A stretch of 64,000 nt of DNA from Azoarcus olearius (lineage in GTDB: Bacteria; Pseudomonadota; Gammaproteobacteria; Burkholderiales; Rhodocyclaceae), in contig NZ_CP016210.1 in NCBI RefSeq assembly GCF_001682385.1, positions 3,968,001-4,032,000 of the forward strand, in the 5' to 3' direction. The position numbers and the translations under genes were made by a program. Numbering within the stretch: the first letter of the stretch is position 1; every line of letters starts with the position of its first letter. Of this stretch, positions 55,871 to 64,000 are shown piece after piece. Below the pieces are notes generated by a model that saw only the letters and a list, made by a program, of their open reading frames with translations, made no database searches and had not been told where the DNA came from.

Positions 55871-56939
55871 AGGCCGAATAGCCATGCGTCTTGACGAGTT
55901 CATCACGCTCCGCCGCCTTCATGTCTTCGCGCATCATCTCCGACACAAGTTCGCTAAACGAAATCCGTGGTGTCCAACCAAGCAGGCGCCGGGCCTTGGA
56001 GGCATCGCCCAGCAGCGTCTCGACCTCGGTAGGCCTGAAGTAGCGCTCATCGACTGCGACGATGCAGCGGCCGCTTTCGTCATACCCCTTCTCGTCCACC
56101 CCTTCGCCCTTCCAGGTGATGCGGATGCCGATCTCGCGCGCAGCCGCGTCGACGAACTCCCTCACGCTGTATTGCACACCCGTGGCGATGACGAAATCCT
56201 CCGGCTTGTCCTGCTGCAGCATCATCCACTGCATCTCCACGTAGTCCTTGGCGTGGCCCCAATCGCGCTTCGCGTTCAGGTTGCCGAGGAAAAGGCAGTC
56301 TTGCAGCCCGAGTTTGATGCGCGCGAGCGCGCGGGTGATTTTGCGGGTAACAAAGGTTTCACCCCGCACCGGGCTCTCGTGGTTGAACAAGATGCCGTTG
56401 CAGGCATAGATCCCATAGGCCTCGCGGTAATTCACCGTGATCCAGTAGGCATACATCTTGGCAACGGCATAGGGCGACCGCGGGTAGAACGGCGTCGTCT
56501 CCTTCTGCGGGATCTCCTGGACCAAGCCGTACAACTCGGAGGTCGACGCCTGATAGAAGCGAGACTTCTTCTCCAGGCCGAGGATGCGGATCGCCTCAAG
56601 GATGCGCAAGGCGCCAAGCGCGTCCGAGTTGGCGGTGTACTCAGGTTCTTCGAACGAGACCGCGACATGGGACTGCGCCGCGAGGTTGTAGATTTCGTCC
56701 GGCTGCACCTGCTGGATGATGCGGATCAGGCTGGATGAGTCCGTCATGTCGCCGTAGTGAAGAATGAAGCGGCGCCCTTCTTCGTGCGGGTCCTGATACA
56801 GATGGTCGATCCGGTCGGTGTTGAAGAGCGACGTGCGGCGCTTGATGCCGTGGACCTCATAGCCCTTGGCCAACAGCAACTCGGCGAGATAGGAGCCGTC
56901 CTGGCCGGTTACACCCGTGATCAACGCGACTTTTTTCAT
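55854..56939 (-). CDS. gmd: GDP-mannose 4,6-dehydratase
   Basis: This 361-residue dehydratase makes GDP-4-keto-6-deoxy-D-mannose from GDP-mannose. Family marks are [56 protein letters not shown] with [12 protein letters not shown], and [20 protein letters not shown]. The C-terminal portion [18 protein letters not shown] is also diagnostic. A 68-base gap separates it from the membrane protein gene upstream, with a weak AGAGAAA site before the ATG. GDP-mannose must come from elsewhere. Confidence 0.97.
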   Translation of the reverse strand: MKKVALITGVTGQDGSYLAELLLAKGYEVHGIKRRTSLFNTDRIDHLYQDPHEEGRRFILHYGDMTDSSSLIRIIQQVQPDEIYNLAAQSHVAVSFEEPEYTANSDALGALRILEAIRILGLEKKSRFYQASTSELYGLVQEIPQKETTPFYPRSPYAVAKMYAYWITVNYREAYGIYACNGILFNHESPVRGETFVTRKITRALARIKLGLQDCLFLGNLNAKRDWGHAKDYVEMQWMMLQQDKPEDFVIATGVQYSVREFVDAAAREIGIRITWKGEGVDEKGYDESGRCIVAVDERYFRPTEVETLLGDASKARRLLGWTPRISFSELVSEMMREDMKAAERDELVKTHGYSAYDYHE

Positions 56940-57007
56940 GTTTCTCTGCTTACTTGATAGAAATCTTGTGCTTCATTCGCCGACCGCGCGCCCTTGCCGG
57001 GCAGCTA

Positions 57008-59029
57008 TCAGTTCAATACCGCAACCTTATGCGGAAAACCGACCGAGCCCCCGTCCAGGATCGCGCCCGTGACGAATACATTGAGATAACCGTTGGCGAC
57101 CTCTTGCCGCTGGACGACACGTAGCTGCCCGTCGGCGAATCGCAAGATCGTGCCCGGAACGAACAGGGCCCGCGCTTCCGGCACATCCGCAACGAAGAAG
57201 CCGGGCCAATTGCGTGCAACCCCTTGGATCCAGGTTGCATCGGTAAGGTCGAAAGGAGCGATGCCTTCGTCGCCCTCGGCAGCAGCAACCCATCCCGTCT
57301 GCGCCTGGGTGAGGTAAAGCCCCGCGGGCCCGGCACGTTGCGCGTCGGCACACAGCACGTAGCCCTTGAGCGGGCGATGATCGCCTTCCGCACTCGCACG
57401 CGTCAATACAGCATAGCCGATGACCTCGTTACCATAATTTACGACGGGAGCCAGAACGCTTCGCGGCACCCCTCCGGAATCCACGCCCTCTAAGCGCCCC
57501 TCCAGATGGCATGTAGCCCGACGTCTGTCAGTTTCCACCGGCCGCACTGCTGCTGCAGCCACCGGCAAGCGCTCTACGGTGCCGCCGTTCGTGGCGTGCA
57601 GTGCCGGGAGATGCGACCAGGGGCCCTTGTGATCAATCCGAAGAAATGCAGCGGTCATCGGCAGTGCATCTATCCAGTACCAATCGTCTTTTACCCCCGG
57701 CCACACGGCCTCCCCTTCGGGGTGTGTCGGCGAAAATCCCATCGACAATGCCGCTGCCGCGATGTTGAGGTGGTCGTCGAAGGTGTAGAAACGGGCCAGG
57801 GTGGCGGCCGGCCACACTGCGGCCAGCGTAACCAGGAGGGTGACGCCTAGCTGGGCATGACGCGCAGCGCGAAAACGTGCCAACCCGAGAACCGCGACCC
57901 CCATGAAGATGCTCCAGGCCAGGCTTGCGTATGCTCCGTATCGCGCGCTCGCGAGCACCGAACGATAGGCCTCCCCGGCGTTCCCCGCGCCGACACGCAC
58001 GATCCAGAATGCCGCTGCCGCTGCCCCGGACAAGGCCAGAATCACAGCGATGACCCAAGCCATCGCCACCTCGTCGCTTACGTTCCACTGCCGCCCATTT
58101 CCCAGTGGCAGGCGCGCCGCGAACGCCAGGACAGTGCCATACGCGGCAAAGGCCGTGGTCACGGCGAAAACGATGAATCCCATGGACAGCAGCGTCCGCT
58201 CGCCGACGACGGGCCACAGATAGTTGATCGGGGTAGCAAAGTATGCGCACACCGCCTTCAGGAAGGCTCCCGCCATGTCAGGCGACGACAGCAGGATGCC
58301 GAGCGCCCCCAGTTCGCCGCCGCCTGGCGAGTAGTGCTTCTGAACGGCGATTCCGACGATAAGCGGCAGCGGGGCTCCCAGCGTCATGAGCGGGCGGCGC
58401 GAAAAGACAACGTGCAACAGTGCGAACGCGGCGGCAAAGAGGTGGCCTGCACCGTGAAAGGTTACGGCAAGGCAACTCGCCGCGACGACAGCCAGGTAAG
58501 CCCCCACGCTACCGCGCCGCAACACCTTGATGAGGTACCACAACAACAACAGGTAGGTCAGGCGCGACACACTCATGACGACCTGGAAAGGTTGCATCAG
58601 CGTTTCGTAGTCCGCGAGGTTGGTCACCAGTGCCGCCACAGCCACTGCGCCGCTCAACCGGACGATGAGTGAAATCCCTTCCCGCTCCATCCACGCCAGC
58701 ACGCGTCCTGCGACGAACAAAGCACAACCGGCAGTGGCGAGATAGGACACCACCGTCATTAGCAGCTGCCGCCCATTGGCCCAGTGGTAATCGGCCCAGG
58801 CAACGAGGTAAACAACCGAATGCAGATGCGCACCGTGCGGCAGAAACAGATACTGATCCCAGGTCACCTCGCCTGCCAGCAGACGCATCACGCGATTCCA
58901 TACGGCCCAGCCGTCGACCTTCGGCAGGTCCACCAGGGCATGGGCGGCGACGAATATCTGGGCAACGACGACGACCGCGACAAGCGCATAGGCCAGTCCG
59001 CGCTTGTGGCCCTCAGTCTCCGCCCTCAC
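57008..59029 (-). CDS. Large multi-TM protein, possible GT-C glycosyltransferase
   Basis: This is a 673-residue protein I cannot name. The first 440 or so residues hold about ten hydrophobic helices; the first periplasmic loop has acidic LVDLPKVDGWAVWNRV, as in GT-C enzymes where a catalytic Asp follows helix 1. The last 230 residues are soluble, probably periplasmic. The start is GTG at 59029, which overlaps the GT2 stop (GTGA) and has AAGGAG eight bases upstream. An ATG at 59071 lacks such a site. Downstream of a DPM1-like GT2 and an SMR-type protein, it could transfer a polyprenyl-linked sugar to O-antigen. A polymerase role is also possible. Confidence 0.7.
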   Translation of the reverse strand: MRAETEGHKRGLAYALVAVVVVAQIFVAAHALVDLPKVDGWAVWNRVMRLLAGEVTWDQYLFLPHGAHLHSVVYLVAWADYHWANGRQLLMTVVSYLATAGCALFVAGRVLAWMEREGISLIVRLSGAVAVAALVTNLADYETLMQPFQVVMSVSRLTYLLLLWYLIKVLRRGSVGAYLAVVAASCLAVTFHGAGHLFAAAFALLHVVFSRRPLMTLGAPLPLIVGIAVQKHYSPGGGELGALGILLSSPDMAGAFLKAVCAYFATPINYLWPVVGERTLLSMGFIVFAVTTAFAAYGTVLAFAARLPLGNGRQWNVSDEVAMAWVIAVILALSGAAAAAFWIVRVGAGNAGEAYRSVLASARYGAYASLAWSIFMGVAVLGLARFRAARHAQLGVTLLVTLAAVWPAATLARFYTFDDHLNIAAAALSMGFSPTHPEGEAVWPGVKDDWYWIDALPMTAAFLRIDHKGPWSHLPALHATNGGTVERLPVAAAAVRPVETDRRRATCHLEGRLEGVDSGGVPRSVLAPVVNYGNEVIGYAVLTRASAEGDHRPLKGYVLCADAQRAGPAGLYLTQAQTGWVAAAEGDEGIAPFDLTDATWIQGVARNWPGFFVADVPEARALFVPGTILRFADGQLRVVQRQEVANGYLNVFVTGAILDGGSVGFPHKVAVLN

Positions 59030-59859
59030 CGCGCGTACTCCTTTTCGTCCGGATTGAACTGCCCGAGACATGACGCCACCAGTACTTTGAGCACCGAAAG
59101 GTTGCCACGCACGCTGGAAATCTTGGTCGGGACTTCGCCCTTGGGATAGCGGCGGGCCGACGGCAATTCAACGCAGCGGAAACCGAGACGCGGTGCGCGA
59201 TACGACATGTAGGCCAGCAGTTCGTAGGTAACGAACACGTCCCGGAACGGGGCAACCCTGGGATCGAGAAGCATGGCACGGCTGTACGCCCGGAAACCCT
59301 GTGTCGTATCGGTCCAGCGGAAGCCGGAGGCGAGGCTCAACACGGGCGCGTGGATGAAACGAATGGCCCAGTCGCGCGAGCGCGGCGTGTTCTCGGCGAT
59401 ACCCCCAGCAACGAAACGCGACCCCTGGACAAAGTCGTAGCCTGCCTCCAGCGCCTGGATGAAGCGCGGAATGCCTTCAGGATCATCCTTGTCATTGCCA
59501 TCGATCGTCACGATACCGTCGTAGCCCTCATTGAGCGCAAACGCGTATGCACAACGTAGTTGCGCACCGAGCTTACCCGGCCCGGTCTTCACGAGCAGCC
59601 CCCGAACGCTCTCCGCCTGCAACGCCTCCAGCGCCAGCGATCCATCCTTGCTTCCGCCATCCACGATGATGATGTCGGCCTGCGAGGAGATGGACAGCGC
59701 GGTCATCCGCCGCAGCAGGTTGCGGATGCGCTCGCCTTCGTTGATGACGGGGATAACCACGCAATGGCGGTGGGTACGGCCGAGCCACAGGGGCGTATCG
59801 AAAGCGGGGACCTCCCACTGGGCGGCCTCGGGCAAGTTCGGCTTGAAGGATGATGTCAT
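59026..59859 (-). CDS. DPM1-like family 2 glycosyltransferase
   Basis: This is a 277-residue GT-A enzyme. An N-terminal extension of about 30 residues precedes VVIPVINEGERIRNLLRRM, then IIIVDGGSKDGSL, KLGAQLRCAYAFALNEGYD, and a TIDGNDKDDPEGI metal site. GSRFVAGG and TTQGFRAYSR match dolichol/undecaprenyl-phosphate sugar synthases. Unlike GtrB or ArnC it has no C-terminal membrane helices. It probably loads a sugar on undecaprenyl phosphate. Coupled to the downstream membrane protein by a GTGA overlap. Confidence 0.85.
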   Translation of the reverse strand: MTSSFKPNLPEAAQWEVPAFDTPLWLGRTHRHCVVIPVINEGERIRNLLRRMTALSISSQADIIIVDGGSKDGSLALEALQAESVRGLLVKTGPGKLGAQLRCAYAFALNEGYDGIVTIDGNDKDDPEGIPRFIQALEAGYDFVQGSRFVAGGIAENTPRSRDWAIRFIHAPVLSLASGFRWTDTTQGFRAYSRAMLLDPRVAPFRDVFVTYELLAYMSYRAPRLGFRCVELPSARRYPKGEVPTKISSVRGNLSVLKVLVASCLGQFNPDEKEYAR

Positions 59860-59872
59860 CGTCTTGGAGTAT

Positions 59873-60229
59873 TCAGGCGACGCGAAAAGTGATCAGGAAG
59901 ACGCCGGCAATCACCAGCACCACGCCAGCGGCCGTCGTCCAATGGAATGGCTCGCTGAACAACACGACCGAGAACAGCGCGACGGTGGCGACCGCTCCAG
60001 AGGTGAGCACCGGATGTGCAACATTGAGCGGCAGCCGCGCCAGTGCGGCGGCGTACAGCAGGAACGCCCCCCCATACAGCGCAAGACCAAGCCAGAACGG
60101 CCAGTTGGAAAGCGCCGCCATCGGGTCAGCGAGCGAGGGAAACCGTCGCGGCGGCAGCATGGCGTACTTCACCAGCACGCTGGCGGAAGCGTTGCTGAGG
60201 ATGCCCAGAACGAGAATCAACCACTTCAT
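59873..60229 (-). CDS. Small four-TM SMR/EamA-type protein, possible lipid-linked sugar flippase subunit
   Basis: This is a 118-residue inner-membrane protein with four hydrophobic helices. It has the small-multidrug-resistance/ArnE-ArnF look: SNASASVLVKYAM at the N-terminus, NWPFWLGLALYGGAFLLYAAAL in the middle, and LPLNVAHPVLTSGAV with a final AAGVVLVIAGVFLI. ArnE/ArnF flip an undecaprenyl-phosphate aminosugar. Here it stands alone, between a TIM-barrel gene (ATGA overlap at 60226) and a DPM1-like GT2 gene (13-base gap). Flipping of a lipid-linked sugar is inferred from context, not proved. The alternative is drug or polyamine export. Confidence 0.75.
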   Translation of the reverse strand: MKWLILVLGILSNASASVLVKYAMLPPRRFPSLADPMAALSNWPFWLGLALYGGAFLLYAAALARLPLNVAHPVLTSGAVATVALFSVVLFSEPFHWTTAAGVVLVIAGVFLITFRVA

Positions 60230-61056
60230 GCACCGCGCTCCGCCACCCGATAGGTCGCGTCGGCAGCGAGCAGCGCACGCTCGATCGCAGCGAGGTGCGG
60301 CTCGTCGTTCGCGGCCAGCATCTCGATGCATACCAGCTTGCCCACGCGCCCGTCCGCCAGGACGGCCGCCGCCCGAGCATGGTCGCTCCCGCCGTCACCC
60401 AGGGTTTTCAGCCCGGGCTCGCTCGCATGGATGTGGGCGATCAGGTCGCCATGGGCGGCCGCGACCTCACCGATGTCCTCGCCGTTCATAGCGAGGGCGC
60501 CGATGTCGAGCTGCATCCTTATTGCGGGATGGCCCACCGCCCGCACAACCGCAGCCGTCTCCGCGCTGGTCGTCATGAAATTCGCACCGTAGGCCACCGG
60601 GTTCGGCTCAAGGCATACCACCACGCCGTGGCGCGCAGCAACATCACCCAGACGGGAGAAAAACCCGCATGCCACGTCCAGGACGCGACTGTCGTCGAGC
60701 GCCGCCCGGTCCCGGTTCTTCGGCGAACCAAACACCAGGCACTTCGCCCCCAGGCCGCCGCCGATGCGGCATACGGCGTCGAGGTGCGCAAGCATGGCCC
60801 GCTGCACGTCGGCGGGACCGAAGACGTTGAGACCGGTGGTACCGAACAGCAAGGCCTGCATCCCCGTGATTTCGATGCCCCGACTTGCCCACCACCGGCG
60901 CACCTCCGCCACCTCCGCGTCCGTCGCCTGCTGCGGGCGCGGGAAATACTTGCCCGGCGCAACGTCCACCGCATCCACTGCATGGCGCGCGAGCAGTGCC
61001 GCCACCGCCGCATCCTCCTCCGCATCCCAGGCGATGTTCGAGATCGACAGTCTCAC
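60226..61056 (-). CDS. TIM-barrel sugar phosphate isomerase/epimerase-like protein
   Basis: This is a 276-residue soluble protein of the AP endonuclease 2/xylose isomerase-like barrel. Features are LSISNIAWDAEEDAAVAALL at the start, a CLVFGSPKNRDR segment, VVCLEPNPVAYG with a metal-ligand glutamate, MQLDIGALAMNG with Asp, and HIHASEPGL with histidines. The end has KLVCIEMLAA with a final glutamate. The E/D/H/E set suggests one divalent metal and isomerase or epimerase activity, as in IolE/IolI or hydroxypyruvate isomerase. Substrate unknown. It overlaps its neighbours by four bases at each end. Confidence 0.78.
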   Translation of the reverse strand: MRLSISNIAWDAEEDAAVAALLARHAVDAVDVAPGKYFPRPQQATDAEVAEVRRWWASRGIEITGMQALLFGTTGLNVFGPADVQRAMLAHLDAVCRIGGGLGAKCLVFGSPKNRDRAALDDSRVLDVACGFFSRLGDVAARHGVVVCLEPNPVAYGANFMTTSAETAAVVRAVGHPAIRMQLDIGALAMNGEDIGEVAAAHGDLIAHIHASEPGLKTLGDGGSDHARAAAVLADGRVGKLVCIEMLAANDEPHLAAIERALLAADATYRVAERGA

Positions 61057-61838
61057 TTTGCGGCCTCCACCTTCACCGCGCGCGGCTCGGACTGAGCATA
61101 GGCCCGCACGGCCGACAGCGTTTCACGCACGCTGTACTGATAGGCGCCCTGCCCGCCGAACAGTTCGGCGTGGCGGCTGCGCATGTCATATGTGGCGGCC
61201 GGTGTCGCGAGCGGCTGATCAAAACGCCGCCCGAAGCCACTCGCCGCCACCTCCGCCACACTGACCGGTGCCGCGGTCAGGTGGACCAGCGACAACCCGG
61301 CCTGCAGCGCCCGCTCGACGTCGTACCAGAGATTGACCATCGGGTAGAACTGGAAAACGCCGCGACTATCGATCGCGTGCAGGTTGTTGTCGTTTAGAAG
61401 GTCGAAGATGACGTTCTTGCGCAACCCAGGACCGACGAGGCCGGGCAGGCGCACCACAAGGTGGCGGTCGAAGCGGCGCTCCACGAACTTCTCCAGCAGG
61501 CGACGGTGAAGCCCGTAGGCGTGCAGCCCGCTTTCGTCGACCGGCGACGACTCGTCGACCGCGAGCGGCTGCTTGAACACGTCGACCGTGCTGATCAGCA
61601 CGAAGGTCTTGCACTCGACCCGGTCGAGATGACCGATGAGGCCGTTGATCTTCGCCAGGTCCGACTCCGGGTCACGGTTCGCGATCCATTTCTGTGCCGG
61701 CGCGCCGGCGCACACCACCAGATCGAAACGACGACCTTCGATTTCGTGAATGTCGGTGGAGCGAAATAGCGCGTCGAAGGCGGTCTGGCGGAGCAGCGTG
61801 CTGCCGACGAATCCGGTGTAGCCAATCAATGCTTTCAT
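61053..61838 (-). CDS. NAD(P)-binding SDR epimerase-like protein, atypical
   Basis: This is a 261-residue short SDR-fold protein. The NAD loop is reduced to LIGYTGFVGSTLLRQ, and FDLVVCAGAPAQKWIANR replaces the usual LAA segment. VLISTVDVF and HAYGLHRRLLEKF give a Ser/Thr and a YxxxR rather than YxxxK active-site pattern (tyrosine then H-R-R). RLPGLVGPGLRKNVIFDLL is a further mark. The missing lysine makes standard epimerase chemistry doubtful. It is coupled on both sides (ATGA at 61053 and 61835). I infer a role in making the unusual sugar of this module. Confidence 0.74.
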   Translation of the reverse strand: MKALIGYTGFVGSTLLRQTAFDALFRSTDIHEIEGRRFDLVVCAGAPAQKWIANRDPESDLAKINGLIGHLDRVECKTFVLISTVDVFKQPLAVDESSPVDESGLHAYGLHRRLLEKFVERRFDRHLVVRLPGLVGPGLRKNVIFDLLNDNNLHAIDSRGVFQFYPMVNLWYDVERALQAGLSLVHLTAAPVSVAEVAASGFGRRFDQPLATPAATYDMRSRHAELFGGQGAYQYSVRETLSAVRAYAQSEPRAVKVEAAK

Positions 61839-62995
61839 GTCGAAGACTCCTCCGTGCCCGATGACGGAAGCAGGGTTTCGCTCTCGAGCTTCTCGAGAAC
61901 GTCGTAGATGTTGTCGATCTTCCCGCCGAGGATGGAATAACAGCCCGGCAGCTCCGCATGGCGCTCGAACAGAATGGGGCGGCCGTCGTCGCCCTCGTTC
62001 TTCTGCAGCACCGTCTTCACCTCGAACAGCGAATCGACGTGGCGCGCCTGCTCAACCAACGGCAGGTATCGCGCCACGTCGCGCACCATCCTGTCCACCC
62101 GGGTGGGGCGTCCGTAGTCGTGCATACGCTGATACGGGTCCACCCCGACGGCGTCCTCCCACTGGAGGTGTGGCGTGTAGCGCACGTGGGACAGCGTGTG
62201 CAACGCCCGCGCCGGAAACGGCATCAGGGAAAAGAAGGGCCCGTCCATCACGGTGACGCCCAGTTCCTTGAAAGGGGCGGGCACCTCCACCAGCGCCATC
62301 TCGGTCAACTCATGCTTGAGCCCGGTCCTTGTCGTACCGAAACGGCCACCGAGTTGGTTGAGTCCGCTGTAGGTGCAGTTGAAGACATGGGCGGCGCGAA
62401 CCGGGTACTCACCTCGCTCGGCGGCACCCAGGGTCACGACGAGCCCGCCTTCCGTTGCCGGCACCACCGCAATGGCACGGGTTGCGAGCCGGACCTCGAC
62501 ACCGCTCTCCCGCAGTTCGCTCTCCGCCCAGGTGCGCAAGACGGTAGCGTCGAACGCATGCTCCTCGACGACGTAGACGTTCTCGATGAAGTGGGGGTCG
62601 AAGTAGCGTGCCAGGCTGACAGGGGCTGGTTCGATGAAGGCCCCGATGTCACGGCAAAAACGTTCGAACTGGCGGCTCGTCACCTTGGAATTGCGGCGCG
62701 CAATCGCGTACAGCTTGACGAAGTCCTTCTTAACCGCCGCCGGCCAGTCACGCACGAAACGCGGTAGATTCACGCGGCTGCGATAGGCGGTCGTGAAGCT
62801 CCGCGGATAGTGATACCCGTTGTGGACTCGGGCCTGGTTGTGATACGACGCGCGCACCAGCAATTCCCGCTCGCGCTCGACGAGCAGAACACGGCCGAAA
62901 CGACGCTGCTGGGCGAGGTAGATGGCAATCGCCGAGCCGTAAAATCCGCCCCCGACGACAATTGCGTCGAACATGGGCATCCCGGCAGCCGTCAC
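61835..62995 (-). CDS. FAD-dependent oxidoreductase (DAO type) in glycan cluster
   Basis: This is a 386-residue flavoprotein. The Rossmann FAD loop is DAIVVGGGFYGSAIAIYLA, followed by VLLVERE, an ASYHNQARVHNGYHYPRS block that probably sits near the flavin, and the late YSILGGKIDNIYDVLEKL segment with the GGK turn. The architecture is that of D-amino-acid oxidase/glycerol-3-phosphate-dehydrogenase-like enzymes. Relatives in surface-polysaccharide loci have no settled substrate as far as I know. The start is GTG at 62995 (GTGA overlap) or ATG at 62980. It probably oxidises a sugar or polyol precursor. Confidence 0.8.
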   Translation of the reverse strand: MTAAGMPMFDAIVVGGGFYGSAIAIYLAQQRRFGRVLLVERERELLVRASYHNQARVHNGYHYPRSFTTAYRSRVNLPRFVRDWPAAVKKDFVKLYAIARRNSKVTSRQFERFCRDIGAFIEPAPVSLARYFDPHFIENVYVVEEHAFDATVLRTWAESELRESGVEVRLATRAIAVVPATEGGLVVTLGAAERGEYPVRAAHVFNCTYSGLNQLGGRFGTTRTGLKHELTEMALVEVPAPFKELGVTVMDGPFFSLMPFPARALHTLSHVRYTPHLQWEDAVGVDPYQRMHDYGRPTRVDRMVRDVARYLPLVEQARHVDSLFEVKTVLQKNEGDDGRPILFERHAELPGCYSILGGKIDNIYDVLEKLESETLLPSSGTEESST

Positions 62996-64000
62996 GCGAC
63001 GCGTTCCACGCCAGCCAAGACCGACACTGCGCGAACCGACGATACATCCTCGATATTCAGCTTTTCGCGCCGCGTTAGCCGCGCGCTGGTGAATTCCTGC
63101 GCGACATGGTAGGGCGGGCCCTCGGTCGACAGACTCGCCATGTGCAGGATGTACTCGCCCAGCACCAGCAGGACCAGCGAGATCAGGAAGAACATCCCCG
63201 ATTGCTGCAGCGACAGGCTCGCCCAGCCCGGGGCGACGTCCGGACTCAGCAGCGCGACCGCTAGCACATAGATGGAATAGAGCACATTGGCGACCGCACC
63301 GAAGAGCGACAACGCGGTGACCAGACGCATGGGCGCGCGAGTGGTCGACACGAGCAGCCGTGTGCCACGGCCGATGCTTTCGCCAAGACGTTTGGTGGCG
63401 CGCGCGCGCGGCGGTGCGCTGTATTCCAGATTAACGCGGGCAAACCCACCTGTGGCGGGCAGATGGCGGTAGGTGATCGACGGCTGCGGGTGTTGCAGGA
63501 TGAAGTTGATGACCCGTTTGCTCAGCAATCGGTACTGCGGCGCCTCTTTGGCAAGGTGAATGCCGTTGAAGAACTTGTAGAGGCGGTTGAACGCCAAGTA
63601 CGCAAGATTGTATGCCAGCGACTGCGGCGGCCTTTGCTGGTTAGTCGCGAAGACGACATCGGCTCCCGAAACCGCCTTGTCGAGCATCTGCGGCAGAAAG
63701 GCGATGTCATCGGCAAGAGGGTCGATCACCGCGACGAAATCACCGAGTGCATTTTCCAGCCCCACCCATGAGGCCGTATCCGTATCGACCTCCTTGGTCA
63801 GGGCATAAACCTGCAGGTTGGGCAGCCCATCCTCGCCGGTCAGGCGCTTCAGCCTCGTCACGCTGTCATCAGAGGATGCGTTATCGACCACGACGATTTC
63901 GTAATCGCTCACGAGCGGCGAAACGCTGCCTACCGCAGACGCCAGGATGTCTTCAAGCCGCGCGGACTCGTTACGCACAACAAGCACGACCGACAGGAAC
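62992..64000 (-). CDS. GtrB/ArnC-like membrane glycosyltransferase family 2, 5' end cut by window edge
   Basis: The frame runs off the right edge, so the first residues are missing; the visible part, about 336 residues, begins FLSVVLVVRNESARLED. The GT2 domain has EIVVVDNASSDDS, VAVIDPLADDI in place of the usual DxD, and AYNLAYLAFNRLYKFFNGIHL. Two C-terminal helices (about residues 225-250 and 265-290) anchor it as in GtrB and ArnC, which make undecaprenyl-phosphate sugars. The last 40 residues are cytoplasmic. Coupled to the FAD oxidoreductase gene by a GTGA overlap. The substrate is unknown. Confidence 0.84.
   Translation of the reverse strand, partial: FLSVVLVVRNESARLEDILASAVGSVSPLVSDYEIVVVDNASSDDSVTRLKRLTGEDGLPNLQVYALTKEVDTDTASWVGLENALGDFVAVIDPLADDIAFLPQMLDKAVSGADVVFATNQQRPPQSLAYNLAYLAFNRLYKFFNGIHLAKEAPQYRLLSKRVINFILQHPQPSITYRHLPATGGFARVNLEYSAPPRARATKRLGESIGRGTRLLVSTTRAPMRLVTALSLFGAVANVLYSIYVLAVALLSPDVAPGWASLSLQQSGMFFLISLVLLVLGEYILHMASLSTEGPPYHVAQEFTSARLTRREKLNIEDVSSVRAVSVLAGVERVA

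Overview
The window is about 64 kb of high-GC DNA packed with genes, from a Gram-negative proteobacterium. A Betaproteobacterium of the Rhodocyclales type (Thauera/Azoarcus relatives) fits best. I infer this from gene content: an LPS inner-core cluster, a PEP-CTERM protein, aerobic-style Cob enzymes and a B12-riboswitch operon. No sequence search was run. I saw no rRNA, tRNA, CRISPR array, transposase or integrase.

Region 1 (1-28 kb) is dominated by cobalamin metabolism. The left edge cuts into cobJ, which overlaps a small [2Fe-2S] protein gene. A cobalamin riboswitch at about 21.67-21.84 kb (minus strand) heads a seven-gene operon that reads leftwards: a TonB-dependent receptor, btuB, btuC, btuD, cobO, cobA and cbiA. 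Divergent from it is cobU. Further right are cobT, cobS and cobC, which complete lower-ligand attachment. Between these blocks lie housekeeping or orphan genes: a MocR regulator with a divergent small protein, a methyltransferase, a YghU-type GST, a PEP-CTERM exported protein, an acetyl-CoA hydrolase/CoA-transferase, leuE, an M32 carboxypeptidase, a DUF2145 pair, psd, and a YjgN/M48 protease pair. A 240-bp imperfect palindrome follows the [2Fe-2S] gene.

Region 2 (27.9-48.6 kb) builds and decorates the LPS core. Heptose synthesis and transfer genes (rfaE1, rfaD, waaF, waaC, waaG) run into four consecutive LPS-kinase-family genes, one a tandem double kinase. Convergent to these is msbA, and next to msbA is a fifth kinase-like gene. 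A leftward block encodes O-antigen ligase (waaL), a pyruvyltransferase-family protein, three glycosyltransferase-type proteins, a NodU-type carbamoyltransferase and an AT3/SGNH acyltransferase. The order resembles the Pseudomonas aeruginosa core locus as I remember it.

Region 3 (48.7-64 kb, all minus strand, with tiny overlaps between most genes) is an O-antigen/surface glycan locus. It holds a WbpV-WbpL-WbpM-like set for making and transferring a 6-deoxy-HexNAc, the GDP-L-fucose genes gmd and fcl, and glycosyltransferases. Upstream is a less familiar module: a membrane-anchored GT2 cut by the right edge, an FAD oxidoreductase, an NAD-dependent epimerase-like protein, a TIM-barrel isomerase-like protein, a four-TM SMR-type protein, a DPM1-like GT2 and a large GT-C-like membrane protein. 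I read this as a candidate polyprenyl-phosphate-sugar modification system of unknown product, and it is the most novel part of the window.
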